Assembly: GCA_032154105.1 (NCBI GenBank)
Contig: JALDYI010000004.1
Coordinates: 17,352 to 81,351, forward strand
Origin: UBA6022 sp032154105
GTDB taxonomy: Bacteria; Patescibacteriota; Saccharimonadia; Saccharimonadales; Saccharimonadaceae
Length of the DNA: 64,000 nt
Direction: 5' to 3'
A program made the translations under genes and the position numbers. Positions 1-9,600 of the stretch are shown one piece after another; position 1 is the stretch's first letter, and every line of letters starts with the position of its first letter. The notes beneath the pieces are model-generated. The model was not told where the DNA came from. It worked only from the letters and a program-made list of their open reading frames with translations, and searched no databases.

Positions 1-1119
1 TATCGCATCGGCAACCGAGAGGAAGGATACGGCAAATCGCGCGAGTTGGAGTGCGCGTATACCCTTGGAACCTGCCTCAATGGCAACGCTTGTACGCCAG
101 ACTGAGCATGATGTATCAACAGCTCCAAGAATACCCACTCCCTTTCCGGCGCCTGTGAGCGCTCCTGTCGTAGCTTTCACGCCTGTTTGCGCTACTTTAT
201 CTGCACTTTCTTTAAATGCACTGTCTACGTTACTGGCTTTTTCTCGAGCATCTTTGTCGGTATCGTCATTTGCCTCAGTATTGATGGTAGTTTCCTGGAA
301 GCCACTTTTTACAGTTTCGCGCAGTCGCTCTCTATTTTTCTCTTCGTCACCATCGGTAAAAATCGGCTTTTTTGATAGCCCTTTTGAGCTAAAGAATTTT
401 GTGGCTACATAATCAGTAAGCCCGGCAAACTTAGGATTGTATGCTTTATTCAGCGCCGAAGCATGTGTAGTGCTTGAGCGCGCTTTATCGATGAATTTTC
501 CTGGGTCGGTAAGTTTTTCGGCATCATCTGGAAAGGTGATGCTTTCAATCTTATTGCGGCTAAAGAGTCCTGTTTTACAGGGTTGGCCGCCTTCGCATTT
601 TACATCAAAGCTGGCGTCTTGGAATTTCTTAATTTGAGTACCAGACATACTAGAAAACTTACATCGGATGTTTACTGCACCGCTGCATATACCGAAGGTC
701 GACTTCATGGTTTTAAGCTTTGCTTTAAAGACGTGATACTGCCGTATGTCCATTGCAGCTAGCTGATCGTTAAGGTCTTTAGTGAGAATTTCTTTGAATT
801 GAACAATGCCAATACCTGGCGAAAGAAGGAACGTGAGTCCGGCACCGCCACCGAGTAGCACGCCAACAATAAGGGCCATCGGACCCTTTCTCCTAAGTAG
901 AGAAGCTTTGCCAGTTATTTTTTGCTTTAAGCTGTTATCGCTTACTTTAGTTTCCCAGCCGCCTGCTGCTTCCTCGTCATCAATGATCTTGTTAAAGTCG
1001 CGGTCGTATGCACTTTGTTGTTCTAGATCATGAAAATACTGCGGATCATATGATCCGTTTCCCTGTTCGTAACCTCTGTCGATTTTTGACTTTTTGTCGT
1101 TATCTGTAAGTGTCGACAT
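1..1119 (-). CDS. Large membrane-anchored protein of the secretion locus, 3' end outside window
   Basis: An open minus-strand frame of 373 codons runs from ATG at 1119 off the left edge without a stop. The first 80 or so residues are polar and charged. A glycine-rich hydrophobic segment follows at about residues 80-105 (PMALIVGVLLGGGAGLTFLL). The rest is mostly polar and lysine-rich, with a glycine/alanine-rich patch near residues 320-335. A -10 box TATAAT (1131-1136) lies 11 bases upstream of the start. The gene follows the VirB4-like ATPase in the same direction but has its own promoter-like site. I do not recognise the family. Position suggests a membrane component of the type IV secretion-like apparatus, which is inference from context only. 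Confidence 0.7.
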   Translation of the reverse strand, partial: MSTLTDNDKKSKIDRGYEQGNGSYDPQYFHDLEQQSAYDRDFNKIIDDEEAAGGWETKVSDNSLKQKITGKASLLRRKGPMALIVGVLLGGGAGLTFLLSPGIGIVQFKEILTKDLNDQLAAMDIRQYHVFKAKLKTMKSTFGICSGAVNIRCKFSSMSGTQIKKFQDASFDVKCEGGQPCKTGLFSRNKIESITFPDDAEKLTDPGKFIDKARSSTTHASALNKAYNPKFAGLTDYVATKFFSSKGLSKKPIFTDGDEEKNRERLRETVKSGFQETTINTEANDDTDKDAREKASNVDSAFKESADKVAQTGVKATTGALTGAGKGVGILGAVDTSCSVWRTSVAIEAGSKGIRALQLARFAVSFLSVADAI

Positions 1120-1208
1120 AACTACTGCTTATTATAGCACTTGCAGTCGAGCGAAAAGGATACGAAAGTTTTCTTTTGCGAGACTATAATACACTACGTT
1201 CCTATACG

Positions 1209-3089
1209 CTAGAAAGTTCCATTTGGATTGGCATAGCCACCAGTATTCACCTGTGCTGCCTGTTGAGGTGCTGGTGCACTTGGCTGAGGGTTGGTTGTGA
1301 TGAGCTGCTGCTCGGTTTGGCTACCAACGATTTGAATGTGAACATGGTTCTGGCCAGCGAAAAACAGACCTTGTCCCACCGGGAAGTTGGCAAGACGTTT
1401 TTTCTCCTCCTCGGTCAGCTTGAATACATCCGAAAGTACATCAACCGCACTTGAAGATTGCTTCAAAAGAAGTTGCATTGAAGAGTTAGCAACGATTGCG
1501 CGACCCATCTTGCTTCCCATGAAGTCTTCGACGTCCTGGGTAATAGTCGTAAGGCCAAGGAAATATTTACGCGCGCGTTTTGCGAGGCTAAACAGGAAGT
1601 TCGCGGAGTCGTCATACTTCATTAGTTGCCATGCCTCATCGACGATGAGCATGCGCTTTCGTTGATCGGTGCGAACAATATTCCAGATATGTGAGAGTAC
1701 GATGTACATCGCAACTGGACGAAGCTCGTCCTCAAGGTCGCGGATATTGAAGACAACCATATGGTTGTTGATATCGATGTTACTCTGTTGAGAGAAGATG
1801 CCGGCGAATGTACCGGTTGTGTATTTGCGAAGACGCTGTGCTAGCTGCGGCCCAGTGCCACCCATATGGAGTAAAGTGTCATAGAGGTCGCTAATGGTTG
1901 GCGGTAGTGAGTTGTGTGTCAGTGGGTCACTCGTGATACCGGCACGGGCATAGGTATCGATGAGCGCCTGGTCGAGATCGGCCTCTTCAGCTGGGGTGAG
2001 CGCCGACATGGCGACGCCGTTGGCAGCGATTTGTGAACCACCAAGCATGAGGCGAAAAAGTCCATGAAGTGTGACGAGGTTGGCGCGCAGTGCATCATCG
2101 GCTTCGTCACTATCGATCACACGCGGTAGATCGAACGGATTAATGCGCGTGTCGGCATTGAGACTAAGGCGTACATAACTACCGCCAACAGCATCAGATA
2201 GCTTCTGGTATTCGTTTTCAGGGTCGATAATAATCACGTCGCTCCCGACCATCATCGAGCGCAGGGCTTCGAGCTTCACCGTAAACGACTTACCTGCACC
2301 AGATTTTGCAAAGACGATCATATTGGCGTTTTCAAGTGAGAAACGATCAAAGATAACAAGGCCATTATTGTGCATATTAATACCATATAGCACGCCTTTG
2401 CCATCTGTAAGGTCGGCGCTCGTGAATGGGAAGCTGGTGCTGATTGCGCCGGTATTCATGTTGCGGCGGATTTGCAGCTGGTCGGTCATCTGAGGTACGG
2501 TGCTATTAAGGCCCTGCTCTTGTTGACTACTGGCGACCTTACTAAAGATAAGCTGTTGGCCAAAAATAGTCTCGATTTTGTGTTGGACGAAGTTAAGTTC
2601 GTCGAGGCTGTCGGCGTAGAGGGTGACGTACAAGCCATAGCGGAAGAAGCGCTCGGCACCAACCTGTAGTTGGTCACGAAGCTCCTCAGCATCTTGAATA
2701 GCAGCTTCTAGGCCTGGGTCGCGGGTTTTTCCCTTTTCACTGTTGATCGACATACTGGCTTCGAGTTGCGTTACCTTCTTGCGCAGGTTATTAAGCACAA
2801 CTTGGCTCTCGACCGGATAAATAAACATACTGATATCGAGCACTTCATCGATGTTAATAATCGAACTCAGCCAGCCGGTGTAAATTTGGCGTGGGTACCC
2901 GTATACATACAATGTTCGTCCGTATTTTGTACCGAGACGGAAATGTGATGAATGAATTTCGAGGCTACTTGGAGCGATAAGGTCACGTAGTGTGTTGATG
3001 CCTGTAAGAAACGCCTGTTCTACTTCGGCTTGCTCGCGTGCTCGTTGTTGGGCGGCGATATCAATCGGATCAAGTTTTTTCTTGGCCAT
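1209..3089 (-). CDS. virB4: VirB4-like type IV secretion ATPase (ATPase half)
   Basis: This 626-residue cytoplasmic ATPase probably powers assembly or transport of a type IV secretion-like machine. The Walker A motif KSGAGKSF lies near residues 262-269. The Walker B motif MLIVDEAW is near 480-487, and a conserved TITQDVEDF stretch follows near 515-523, all typical of VirB4/TraC. Residues 1-240 match the later part of the VirB4 N-terminal region. The C-terminal 35 residues are proline/alanine/glutamine-rich and probably disordered. Its ATG overlaps the TAA of the upstream gene (TAATG), which indicates translational coupling. That upstream gene seems to carry the missing first part of VirB4, so the ATPase appears split in two. 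Confidence 0.9.
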   Translation of the reverse strand: MAKKKLDPIDIAAQQRAREQAEVEQAFLTGINTLRDLIAPSSLEIHSSHFRLGTKYGRTLYVYGYPRQIYTGWLSSIINIDEVLDISMFIYPVESQVVLNNLRKKVTQLEASMSINSEKGKTRDPGLEAAIQDAEELRDQLQVGAERFFRYGLYVTLYADSLDELNFVQHKIETIFGQQLIFSKVASSQQEQGLNSTVPQMTDQLQIRRNMNTGAISTSFPFTSADLTDGKGVLYGINMHNNGLVIFDRFSLENANMIVFAKSGAGKSFTVKLEALRSMMVGSDVIIIDPENEYQKLSDAVGGSYVRLSLNADTRINPFDLPRVIDSDEADDALRANLVTLHGLFRLMLGGSQIAANGVAMSALTPAEEADLDQALIDTYARAGITSDPLTHNSLPPTISDLYDTLLHMGGTGPQLAQRLRKYTTGTFAGIFSQQSNIDINNHMVVFNIRDLEDELRPVAMYIVLSHIWNIVRTDQRKRMLIVDEAWQLMKYDDSANFLFSLAKRARKYFLGLTTITQDVEDFMGSKMGRAIVANSSMQLLLKQSSSAVDVLSDVFKLTEEEKKRLANFPVGQGLFFAGQNHVHIQIVGSQTEQQLITTNPQPSAPAPQQAAQVNTGGYANPNGTF

Positions 3090-3904
3090 TACAGTGCTCC
3101 TCCTGAGAGATTTGGCCGCGGTGCCTCACCCTGTCCTTTTTTGACGAATGTGGTTGTTGCATTATCGAAGTCACCAAGCGGCTCGCGCACGGCCGTGTCG
3201 GGGTTGTATACATTGTAATAGAGCTCACCAAGCTCTTTAGTGGTCAGCTGGACGCTTTTGACACCGAGCTGGAACAGGCCACTCATAACAGAATCGACGC
3301 GGTTTTTTATCTCATCTTTTGATTTTTCGTAGGTGACCTGATCGATTTTTGTCACAGCTTGGCCGGGCTTGGCAAAGATTTTACCAAAGAAACCCTTACC
3401 CGCTTCGACGAGATTTGCCGCATCACCACCTGGAAAATACGGTACGACAATAAAGAAGCTCTTGTCCATGATATTGGCTTCCTGAGAGAGGACATCGATA
3501 AAGTTGATGTAATCATCCATTAGAACGTTTAGTAGCATATTGTCTTGGGCTTTTCGGATATTCACCAGACGGTCAATATAGGGGCCGATATCGACGCGCT
3601 GCGAGCGAATGAAGATCTGAATCGGAAAGTAAAGCGAGTTCAAGAAGTTTTGATAACTAAACTCAACGCCTTCGCGTTCGCGGCTACTCATGAGGTCAAA
3701 ATTGATCGATTGGCAAGCGACGACGGCCCTGAAGCTCCCATCGCTCATAACGGCCATACCGTCACGGATCTCCGAGATAAGCAGGCTGTTTTGCGTTGTG
3801 TTCGTATTGCGCTGGGCGGGTGCAGGAGCAGTAGCGCCACTTCCTTGTGGAGCTGGACCAGCTGCTGGGGGCATTTGATTGTTTGGCGGCACTTCTCTTC
3901 CCAC
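3089..3904 (-). CDS. VirB4/TraC N-terminal-domain-like protein
   Basis: The product is 271 residues: a proline/glutamine/alanine-rich start of about 35 residues, then a soluble domain beginning LLISEIRDGMAVMSDGSFRAVV. That sequence resembles the TraC-like N-terminal domain of VirB4 family proteins. There is no P-loop. The gene lies between a PrgI-like membrane protein and the VirB4 ATPase, and its stop overlaps the ATPase start by one base. I infer that it is the detached N-terminal half of VirB4. The start is a GTG with AGGAAAG just upstream; a second GTG four codons later is an alternative. Confidence 0.75.
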   Translation of the reverse strand: MGREVPPNNQMPPAAGPAPQGSGATAPAPAQRNTNTTQNSLLISEIRDGMAVMSDGSFRAVVACQSINFDLMSSREREGVEFSYQNFLNSLYFPIQIFIRSQRVDIGPYIDRLVNIRKAQDNMLLNVLMDDYINFIDVLSQEANIMDKSFFIVVPYFPGGDAANLVEAGKGFFGKIFAKPGQAVTKIDQVTYEKSKDEIKNRVDSVMSGLFQLGVKSVQLTTKELGELYYNVYNPDTAVREPLGDFDNATTTFVKKGQGEAPRPNLSGGAL

Positions 3905-3927
3905 TCTTTCCTAGATTACGCTGTCGA

Positions 3928-4941
3928 TTAGCGAAGCGAGATAACGACCTCATCTTCAGAAAGCTCTTTCTCTTTCTGCTTGATGCGATTTGCCTCCCGG
4001 GCTATTGTCTCAATCGACAAGTCGTGTTGATTTGCAAGGTTTATTATATCAGGTGATATAGGCTTGACGCTAGTGCTTGGCGTGGGCGGTGTAGCAGGTG
4101 GTGTTGTGGCCGGTGGCTGTTGCTTTACGGGCTGCTGCGCTAGTGGTTGAATGACCGTTTGGCGAATATCAGCCGGGTACGGATTGAAATGGACAGATGT
4201 GTCATCGGCAGCTACTTGTGGTGCCTGTGGCGCTGGCATTGGGACGAACGTATCCTCTGTTGGTGCTGTAACTGGTGTTTGAGATAGGAATGTGTCGTAA
4301 GGATTGGTGAGCTGCGGAGCTGTCGGAGTGACTGCTGGCTCGACTGGCGCTTGATGCATTCGATTGATCATTTCTTGTCGACGCCTATTATCGGCTTCGT
4401 CGATCATGTGGTCGATATTTTGTGAAACAGGCGCATTGTTATCGAGAATGTCTTCGGTTTGCTGAGCGGCATAGTAGGCATCGACATTCATTGGGCTATT
4501 TGGCGTCGGCGCACTTACGCCGCGAACTGACCAGCCTTGGCTGTCTACAACATTCGCAAGGTATGACAGACGCCTGGCGGCTTCTCCTTGTGATAAGTCT
4601 TTTGTACGCTGTACCTCGACTACTTTCGGGACGGTGATTTCGATCAGTGACGTAAGACCGTCGGGCTTCCAGAGGCGGCGTCGAGGTTTGAGATAGAATG
4701 ATACGATTGCCGCCATGTATATTTCCATCGGCTGGTCTTTTCGAAGTGGTAGCGCGAGGGCGCCAAATAGCAAAATAATCGGTAGCGGAATGACAACAAG
4801 TGGCAGAAAGAGCTGTCCTAGTCCCCAAGCTGCGGCAATCGAGAGTGCCACGATGATCAGATAGACAAACTGGCGAAAGCTAAATGGCCCGATGAGTTTG
4901 TCATCCGCCTCGACATCCTGTGGTACTTTGTAAACCGCCAT
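3928..4941 (-). CDS. PrgI/VirB3-like inner-membrane protein with long tail
   Basis: I chose ATG 4941, giving MAVYKVPQDVEADDKL, because this matches the usual start of PrgI family proteins. The frame stays open 34 codons further upstream, but that part overlaps a plus-strand promoter region. Two membrane helices lie within residues 20-75, followed by the basic segment FYLKPRRRLWKPDG. PrgI/VirB3 proteins are small and sit in the inner membrane beside VirB4, which fits the next two genes. The remaining 230 residues or so are rich in proline, glutamine and threonine and look disordered, ending in a short charged helix. The tail makes this protein longer than classical VirB3. Confidence 0.8.
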   Translation of the reverse strand: MAVYKVPQDVEADDKLIGPFSFRQFVYLIIVALSIAAAWGLGQLFLPLVVIPLPIILLFGALALPLRKDQPMEIYMAAIVSFYLKPRRRLWKPDGLTSLIEITVPKVVEVQRTKDLSQGEAARRLSYLANVVDSQGWSVRGVSAPTPNSPMNVDAYYAAQQTEDILDNNAPVSQNIDHMIDEADNRRRQEMINRMHQAPVEPAVTPTAPQLTNPYDTFLSQTPVTAPTEDTFVPMPAPQAPQVAADDTSVHFNPYPADIRQTVIQPLAQQPVKQQPPATTPPATPPTPSTSVKPISPDIINLANQHDLSIETIAREANRIKQKEKELSEDEVVISLR

Positions 4942-5005
4942 ACTGCTTACGAGTATACCGTGATACATAAGAACTAACAACAGACGTACAAACCACGTCA
5001 TCATA

Positions 5006-5034
5006 TTGACAAAATTGGTATTATAATATATAAT
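5006..5034 (+). promoter_or_regulatory. Consensus sigma-70-type promoter
   Basis: TTGACA (5006-5011), a 17-base spacer and TATAAT (5029-5034) match the consensus exactly. It faces the gene starting at 5186, leaving a leader of about 145 bases. It is the best promoter match in the window. Confidence 0.85.
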
Positions 5035-5171
5035 TAACAACATGTTTAAGGTTGAGTAATCTACTTCGCCTTAGACGCTCTTTGAAAATGATATTCTCTT
5101 TATTTATGTAAAGATGAGTATCTTAAGAGCGCAGAAAAGGTGAAGTAACTCACAAGGAATCCGATTTCGAA

Positions 5172-5194
5172 AGGAGGTGGTCTTTTTGACCACC
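5172..5194 (+). promoter_or_regulatory. Ribosome binding site inside a start-codon hairpin
   Basis: AGGAGG (5172-5177) is a strong Shine-Dalgarno sequence. GGTGGTC (5176-5182) pairs perfectly with GACCACC (5188-5194) around a five-T loop. The stem and loop contain the end of the ribosome binding site and the TTG start codon (5186-5188). The hairpin could limit or regulate initiation. Confidence 0.6.
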
Positions 5195-6442
5195 AATTCT
5201 AACCCCCGTCCAGGACAAGAGGTTGTCGTTGCACGTGAGAATGCTCCTGAGCAGTCTCACTTCGCACGGGCAACCATGGAAAAGGCGGCAGAGATGGCGA
5301 AGCGCTTCGCGTTTCCTGTCTTCGTCGCCGTCGCCGGACTTATCGTCTGGTTTGCACTGTTCGTTACAGGCATGGCATCTGGTGAGATGGGAGCATTTAC
5401 CTATCCTACCGCTGTCGCCACGATTGTAGGGATCTACAACGCCGTCATTATGGCGTACCCTGCCTTCCTAGCTATTCGGAAGCGAGACCAGCTGTTCGGT
5501 CTTCGGCTCGGTATTATTGCCGCGTCGATCATCATCATCTTCTTCTTCCCGATCGGCCTTCGCATCATGGCTTCAATGGGCATTGCCCAGGCGTTGTGGG
5601 GTCTCAAGATCCTCGGTGTCGTGGCAATCGCTCTGCACGGCTACGCAGCAATACTCCTGACCCACTACAAGGCAGCCGACCCGGAGGTTCAAGAAACTCT
5701 TGACTCGCCGGTTGATTTGTCGGATCAGATCAAAGCTGCTCATGCGGAGCAGGTTGCGGCAGCTAAAAAGGCTGCCATAGCTACGGCTCGAAAAGACAAC
5801 CTCGCAGAGGTCGTCAATACAGCCAGCGAGAAGCGCCTTCGCAGCACCGAAGTATTTGAGGCTGCAAAGGCAACTCTTGAGGAGCAGCCAGCTACGATCG
5901 ACCGCAACGCCAAGAAGACGGAGCTTGAGGATGTCACAAAGGCAATCTCGAAGCTCAAGTCTGAGGTCGAGAAGCTTCAGAGGGAGGTCGACACCCAGAA
6001 AAATGCTACCTTGAAGAAGATGGCCACCGACAAGCTGGCTGTCAAGGAGGCAGAACTCGGGACTCTTAACGGAGAGGCTGAAGTCCTCGAGGAGCAGCTT
6101 GCTGAACTCGAGGAAGCTGTCCGAAACCTTCCCGAAATGGATGACTTCAACGAGGCGAAAGCCTCGCAGGAGGAATCCTCGAAGGAGGAGAAGGACGCAC
6201 AGGATGACCTCGAAGTGGCCACCAAGAAGTCCAAGGAGCGGGATCTGGAGTCTGCCGATGCAAGCTCTGTCCTAAACGGCCTCAAGGATGATCAGGCTGA
6301 ATCGGACAACCTGCAAAAGGAGGCCAACCAGGCCGTCAAGAGCACGTGGCGCGACGTTGCCATATGGCCGGTCGTTACACTGCTCGGCGCCTGCTTCCTC
6401 TACGCCGCTTGGTACGGCTGGGTGATTCTCGAAGTCAAGTAA
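5186..6442 (+). CDS. Membrane protein with long cytoplasmic coiled coil, unknown function
   Basis: I chose TTG 5186 because it sits eight bases after AGGAGG; an in-frame GTG at 5177 overlaps the ribosome binding site itself. The product is about 418 residues. Hydrophobic segments near residues 45-70, 75-95, 100-125 and 130-150 suggest four membrane helices. About 200 residues follow that are rich in E, K, A, D and Q, with heptad-like spacing, so a long coiled coil is likely. A last membrane helix ends the protein (VVTLLGACFLYAAWYGWVIL). Its codons read GC-richer and more biased than its neighbours. A consensus promoter, strong ribosome binding site and strong terminator suggest high expression. 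I do not recognise the family. It lies inside the secretion locus, but a link is only inferred. Confidence 0.8.
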   Translation: MTTNSNPRPGQEVVVARENAPEQSHFARATMEKAAEMAKRFAFPVFVAVAGLIVWFALFVTGMASGEMGAFTYPTAVATIVGIYNAVIMAYPAFLAIRKRDQLFGLRLGIIAASIIIIFFFPIGLRIMASMGIAQALWGLKILGVVAIALHGYAAILLTHYKAADPEVQETLDSPVDLSDQIKAAHAEQVAAAKKAAIATARKDNLAEVVNTASEKRLRSTEVFEAAKATLEEQPATIDRNAKKTELEDVTKAISKLKSEVEKLQREVDTQKNATLKKMATDKLAVKEAELGTLNGEAEVLEEQLAELEEAVRNLPEMDDFNEAKASQEESSKEEKDAQDDLEVATKKSKERDLESADASSVLNGLKDDQAESDNLQKEANQAVKSTWRDVAIWPVVTLLGACFLYAAWYGWVILEVK

Positions 6443-6450
6443 CCAACCTG

Positions 6451-6484
6451 AGTAGGTGGCGACCGTTTTTGGTCGCCACTTACT
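6451..6484 (+). terminator. Hairpin after coiled-coil protein gene
   Basis: A 14-bp stem with one G-U pair (core GGTGGCGACC / GGTCGCCAC) surrounds a GTTTTT loop nine bases after the stop. There is no clean T-run after it, so it may act as terminator or as 3' end protection. Its core resembles the hairpin at this gene's start. Confidence 0.65.
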
Positions 6485-6597
6485 CCCTACTCTCACCTTT
6501 TCTGCAACAATCACCATCTTGGTGTAACGTACGGAAATTACCTAATAATAAGGTGTTTTATATACGCTACAACAAGTCTAAAAAACACACGAAAACA

Positions 6598-6626
6598 TTG
6601 ACAATAGTGTCTTAAAATGCTAAAAT
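6598..6626 (+). promoter_or_regulatory. Promoter of VirB6-like gene
   Basis: TTGACA (6598-6603), a 17-base spacer and TAAAAT (6621-6626). The start codon at 6636 is nine bases after the -10 box, so the mRNA should be leaderless or nearly so. Confidence 0.75.
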
Positions 6627-6635
6627 TATGATGTT

Positions 6636-9600
6636 ATGTGGGAACTGAAAAAGCTTCCTTCGTACGAGGGTACACCTCTACGAAGCATTTTAGCCTATGC
6701 CCTCTCTGCTATAATCGCGGCGTTTCTTTGGGTACTTGTCGTCATTCCATCGGCCCATGCGGCTGACGCTGGATGGAGTGGGTCGGACGTATCTTACAAC
6801 TCCAAGACCTTCAGTGAAGAAACTGCCGATGGTGCAAAGCCACCTAGTCTTTCTAAGGGTACGAAATACTATGTCCGCACGGAAGTGACGGATGTTCTCT
6901 CTGGAGCTGGTAAAGCATATGTCATTTATTTTGACGGTAGTTCGCCAGATACAGCCACAAAGGCGAAGTATGCCATCTATAACATCGATGGTGGTGGTAG
7001 TTATGGTTCACGCGAATCTGGCCCGACCGACATTAGTATTACACCAAAGAATGCCTCGGCATCACCAACTCAAGCCGCCTGGAAAGGTACGAGCATTGAG
7101 TATGACGGTAAAACCTTCACGGGGAGCAATGGTTCAGCTCGTGTCGCCGATGGTAACACTCCTGCCGGTCTGAGTTCGGGCATAAAGTACTACCAGGCAA
7201 TGGGAGCTCCTGATTTGTTTGGAAATGGGTCTGCTTTTATCTTGTACTTCCCTGCAAGTTCAACACCCGGAACTGAAAAGCAAGCGACATTTCAGGAGTA
7301 TGAAGTTAAAGACGGCAAGTTAGCCGCGAAAAAAGGTAATGCACGCACCATCAGCCTGACCCCGGCTGCCGATTCGCCAGGCACCAACGCCAATGGCGAG
7401 ATCACCAAAGAGGGCTCTACCTGTGCTATCGATGGTGTCGGTTGGATTGTCTGTCCTGTGAGTAACTTCCTTGCTACTGGTATGGATTGGATCTTCGACC
7501 AGCTAAAGGCATACATGGTATACCAGCCGCTAACCAATCAGACTAACTCGCTATACCAGGCCTGGAACGTCGCTCGATCATTTGCCAATATTATCTTTGT
7601 TATTGCCTTCTTGATCATTATCTACTCTCAGTTAACAAGTATGGGCGTGAGTAACTACGGTATTAAAAAGTTACTTCCTCGCCTTATTATTGCGGCAATC
7701 CTCGTGAATATTTCGTACTACATATGTGCGGTTGCGATTGACTTGTCGAATATCCTCGGCGATTCGGTTCAAAAGATATTTATTATGCTTCGTGAGTCGC
7801 TTAGGGGCACGAATCCCAACGACATAGGTGGCTGGGAAAGTATGACGAGCTTTGTGCTTGCTGGAGGTACGGCTGCCGCTGCTGCCGCTGCTGGTATTGG
7901 CATTACAATCGCAAGTACTGGTGCGAGTCCTGCTGCTGCCGCTCTTTTGCTTCTTCCTATGCTTGTTGCACTCGTACTTGCCGTGCTTGTTGCACTCGTT
8001 GTCCTCGCGGCTCGCCAGGCTGTCATCACACTCCTGGTGATCGTATCGCCTTTAGCATTTGTCGCCTTCTTGCTCCCAAATACGGATGAATGGTTCACAA
8101 GGTGGCGTAAGACCCTTACGACACTGCTTGTCTTCTTCCCTCTCTTTTCACTCGTCTTTGGTGGCTCTCAGCTGGCTGGATTCTTGATTATCCAAAATAC
8201 CGATCAATTAAATATTATCCTCCTTGGAATGTTTGTACAGGTCGCGCCTATTGTGCTCACTCCGCTGCTCATCAAATTTAGTGGTAGCCTCGTTGGTCGT
8301 ATTGCCGGTATGGTTAATAACCCAGGCAAGGGACTTATCGATCGCACAAAGAAGTGGTCGCAAGATCAGTCTCAGCATTTGGCAAAAAGAAACATGGCCC
8401 GCCAAGACCCTGTTCGTCGCCGTCAGGCGTTCCGGCGCTTTGCGCTTGGGATGGATCAGATGCGCCGTGCTCAGGAAGAGCGTGACAAAGTATATAGCGA
8501 ACAAGCGGATACCCGCTGGACCGGTTCGCAGGAATATAGCGATATTCAGCAACGGCTTCGCTATGCGCAGGACCAAAAGAGCGTCAATGTTGAAGAAGCG
8601 AACATCCGTTATGAAGCCTCAAAGGCGGTTGCTGGTGCGGTTCAAAACCTCGATATTAATGTGCGTGATGCTAAGTTGCGTCTCGATAATGCCAAGGTAC
8701 AGGCGGACATCACCTGGGATCAGAACCACTCACCTGCCGTAGTTGAGGAGCGCCTACGAGCTCGCGTACTTAAAGATCAGCTGTCAACTATTCACGCCAC
8801 ACACGACGCTGAATATGAAGAGTTCAAGAATGGTGATCCTGGACACAATCCACGTACGGCTGGTGTGATGCATATGCTCGCGCAGTCGCAAGAAGACACG
8901 CGACGTATTGCTCTTGACGCTATGCGTAGTGAATCTGCCAAGCGAGCAATCAATGAGCAGTTTGCTCAAGAAATTGAAGCGAACGCTATTCGAATCGACG
9001 GACGGCTACTGCAGACCTATGCCGGTGGTGTGCAAGGTGTCGTTGGTGCACAGAGGGCGCTTGCGACAGCTATTAGTACTCAGGCTAGTGCGCAAGACCA
9101 ATCTATTAAAAATGCAACAGCTATCCTCTCGCATGGCAACTACGCCGATAGTACTATTACGCAAATTGCTCTCGGGGATAGTGCTAATACGGGCATCATT
9201 GTTACCGATGATATGCGCCGGGCTGCTATTCGTAAAATTGCCGGTGGTCCAAATACCGACGAGATTATTAGCCTCATGCGTGACATAGAGATCAGCACGG
9301 GTGCCGACAACCTTGATTTCCGCCAAGAGTTCGTCGATGCGTTGATGGCAAATGGCAGTAGGCCTAAGTTTGCCGGTGCGGGTATTATGGCAGGCGTTAA
9401 GCAAGGTAACGCACCAGCACCTGGTAAAGGCCGTCTCGACCAGTGGATTGTTGAAACAACGAATGCCAATAAGTTCAGTACTGAGCTTCTCGTCCAGCAC
9501 GATAAGTCGTACCTCGAGTCGCTTAAGGCGGCCCTACAGGACAACCAGTCGGCTACGATGTTTGATACGGATGCACTTACTCAATTGCAAGAGAACCTCC

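Noticed and set aside
4942..5043. A longer N-terminus for the PrgI-like protein (start at 5043)
   Set aside because: The extra 34 residues do not occur in the family, have no ribosome binding site and cover the consensus promoter of the divergent gene.
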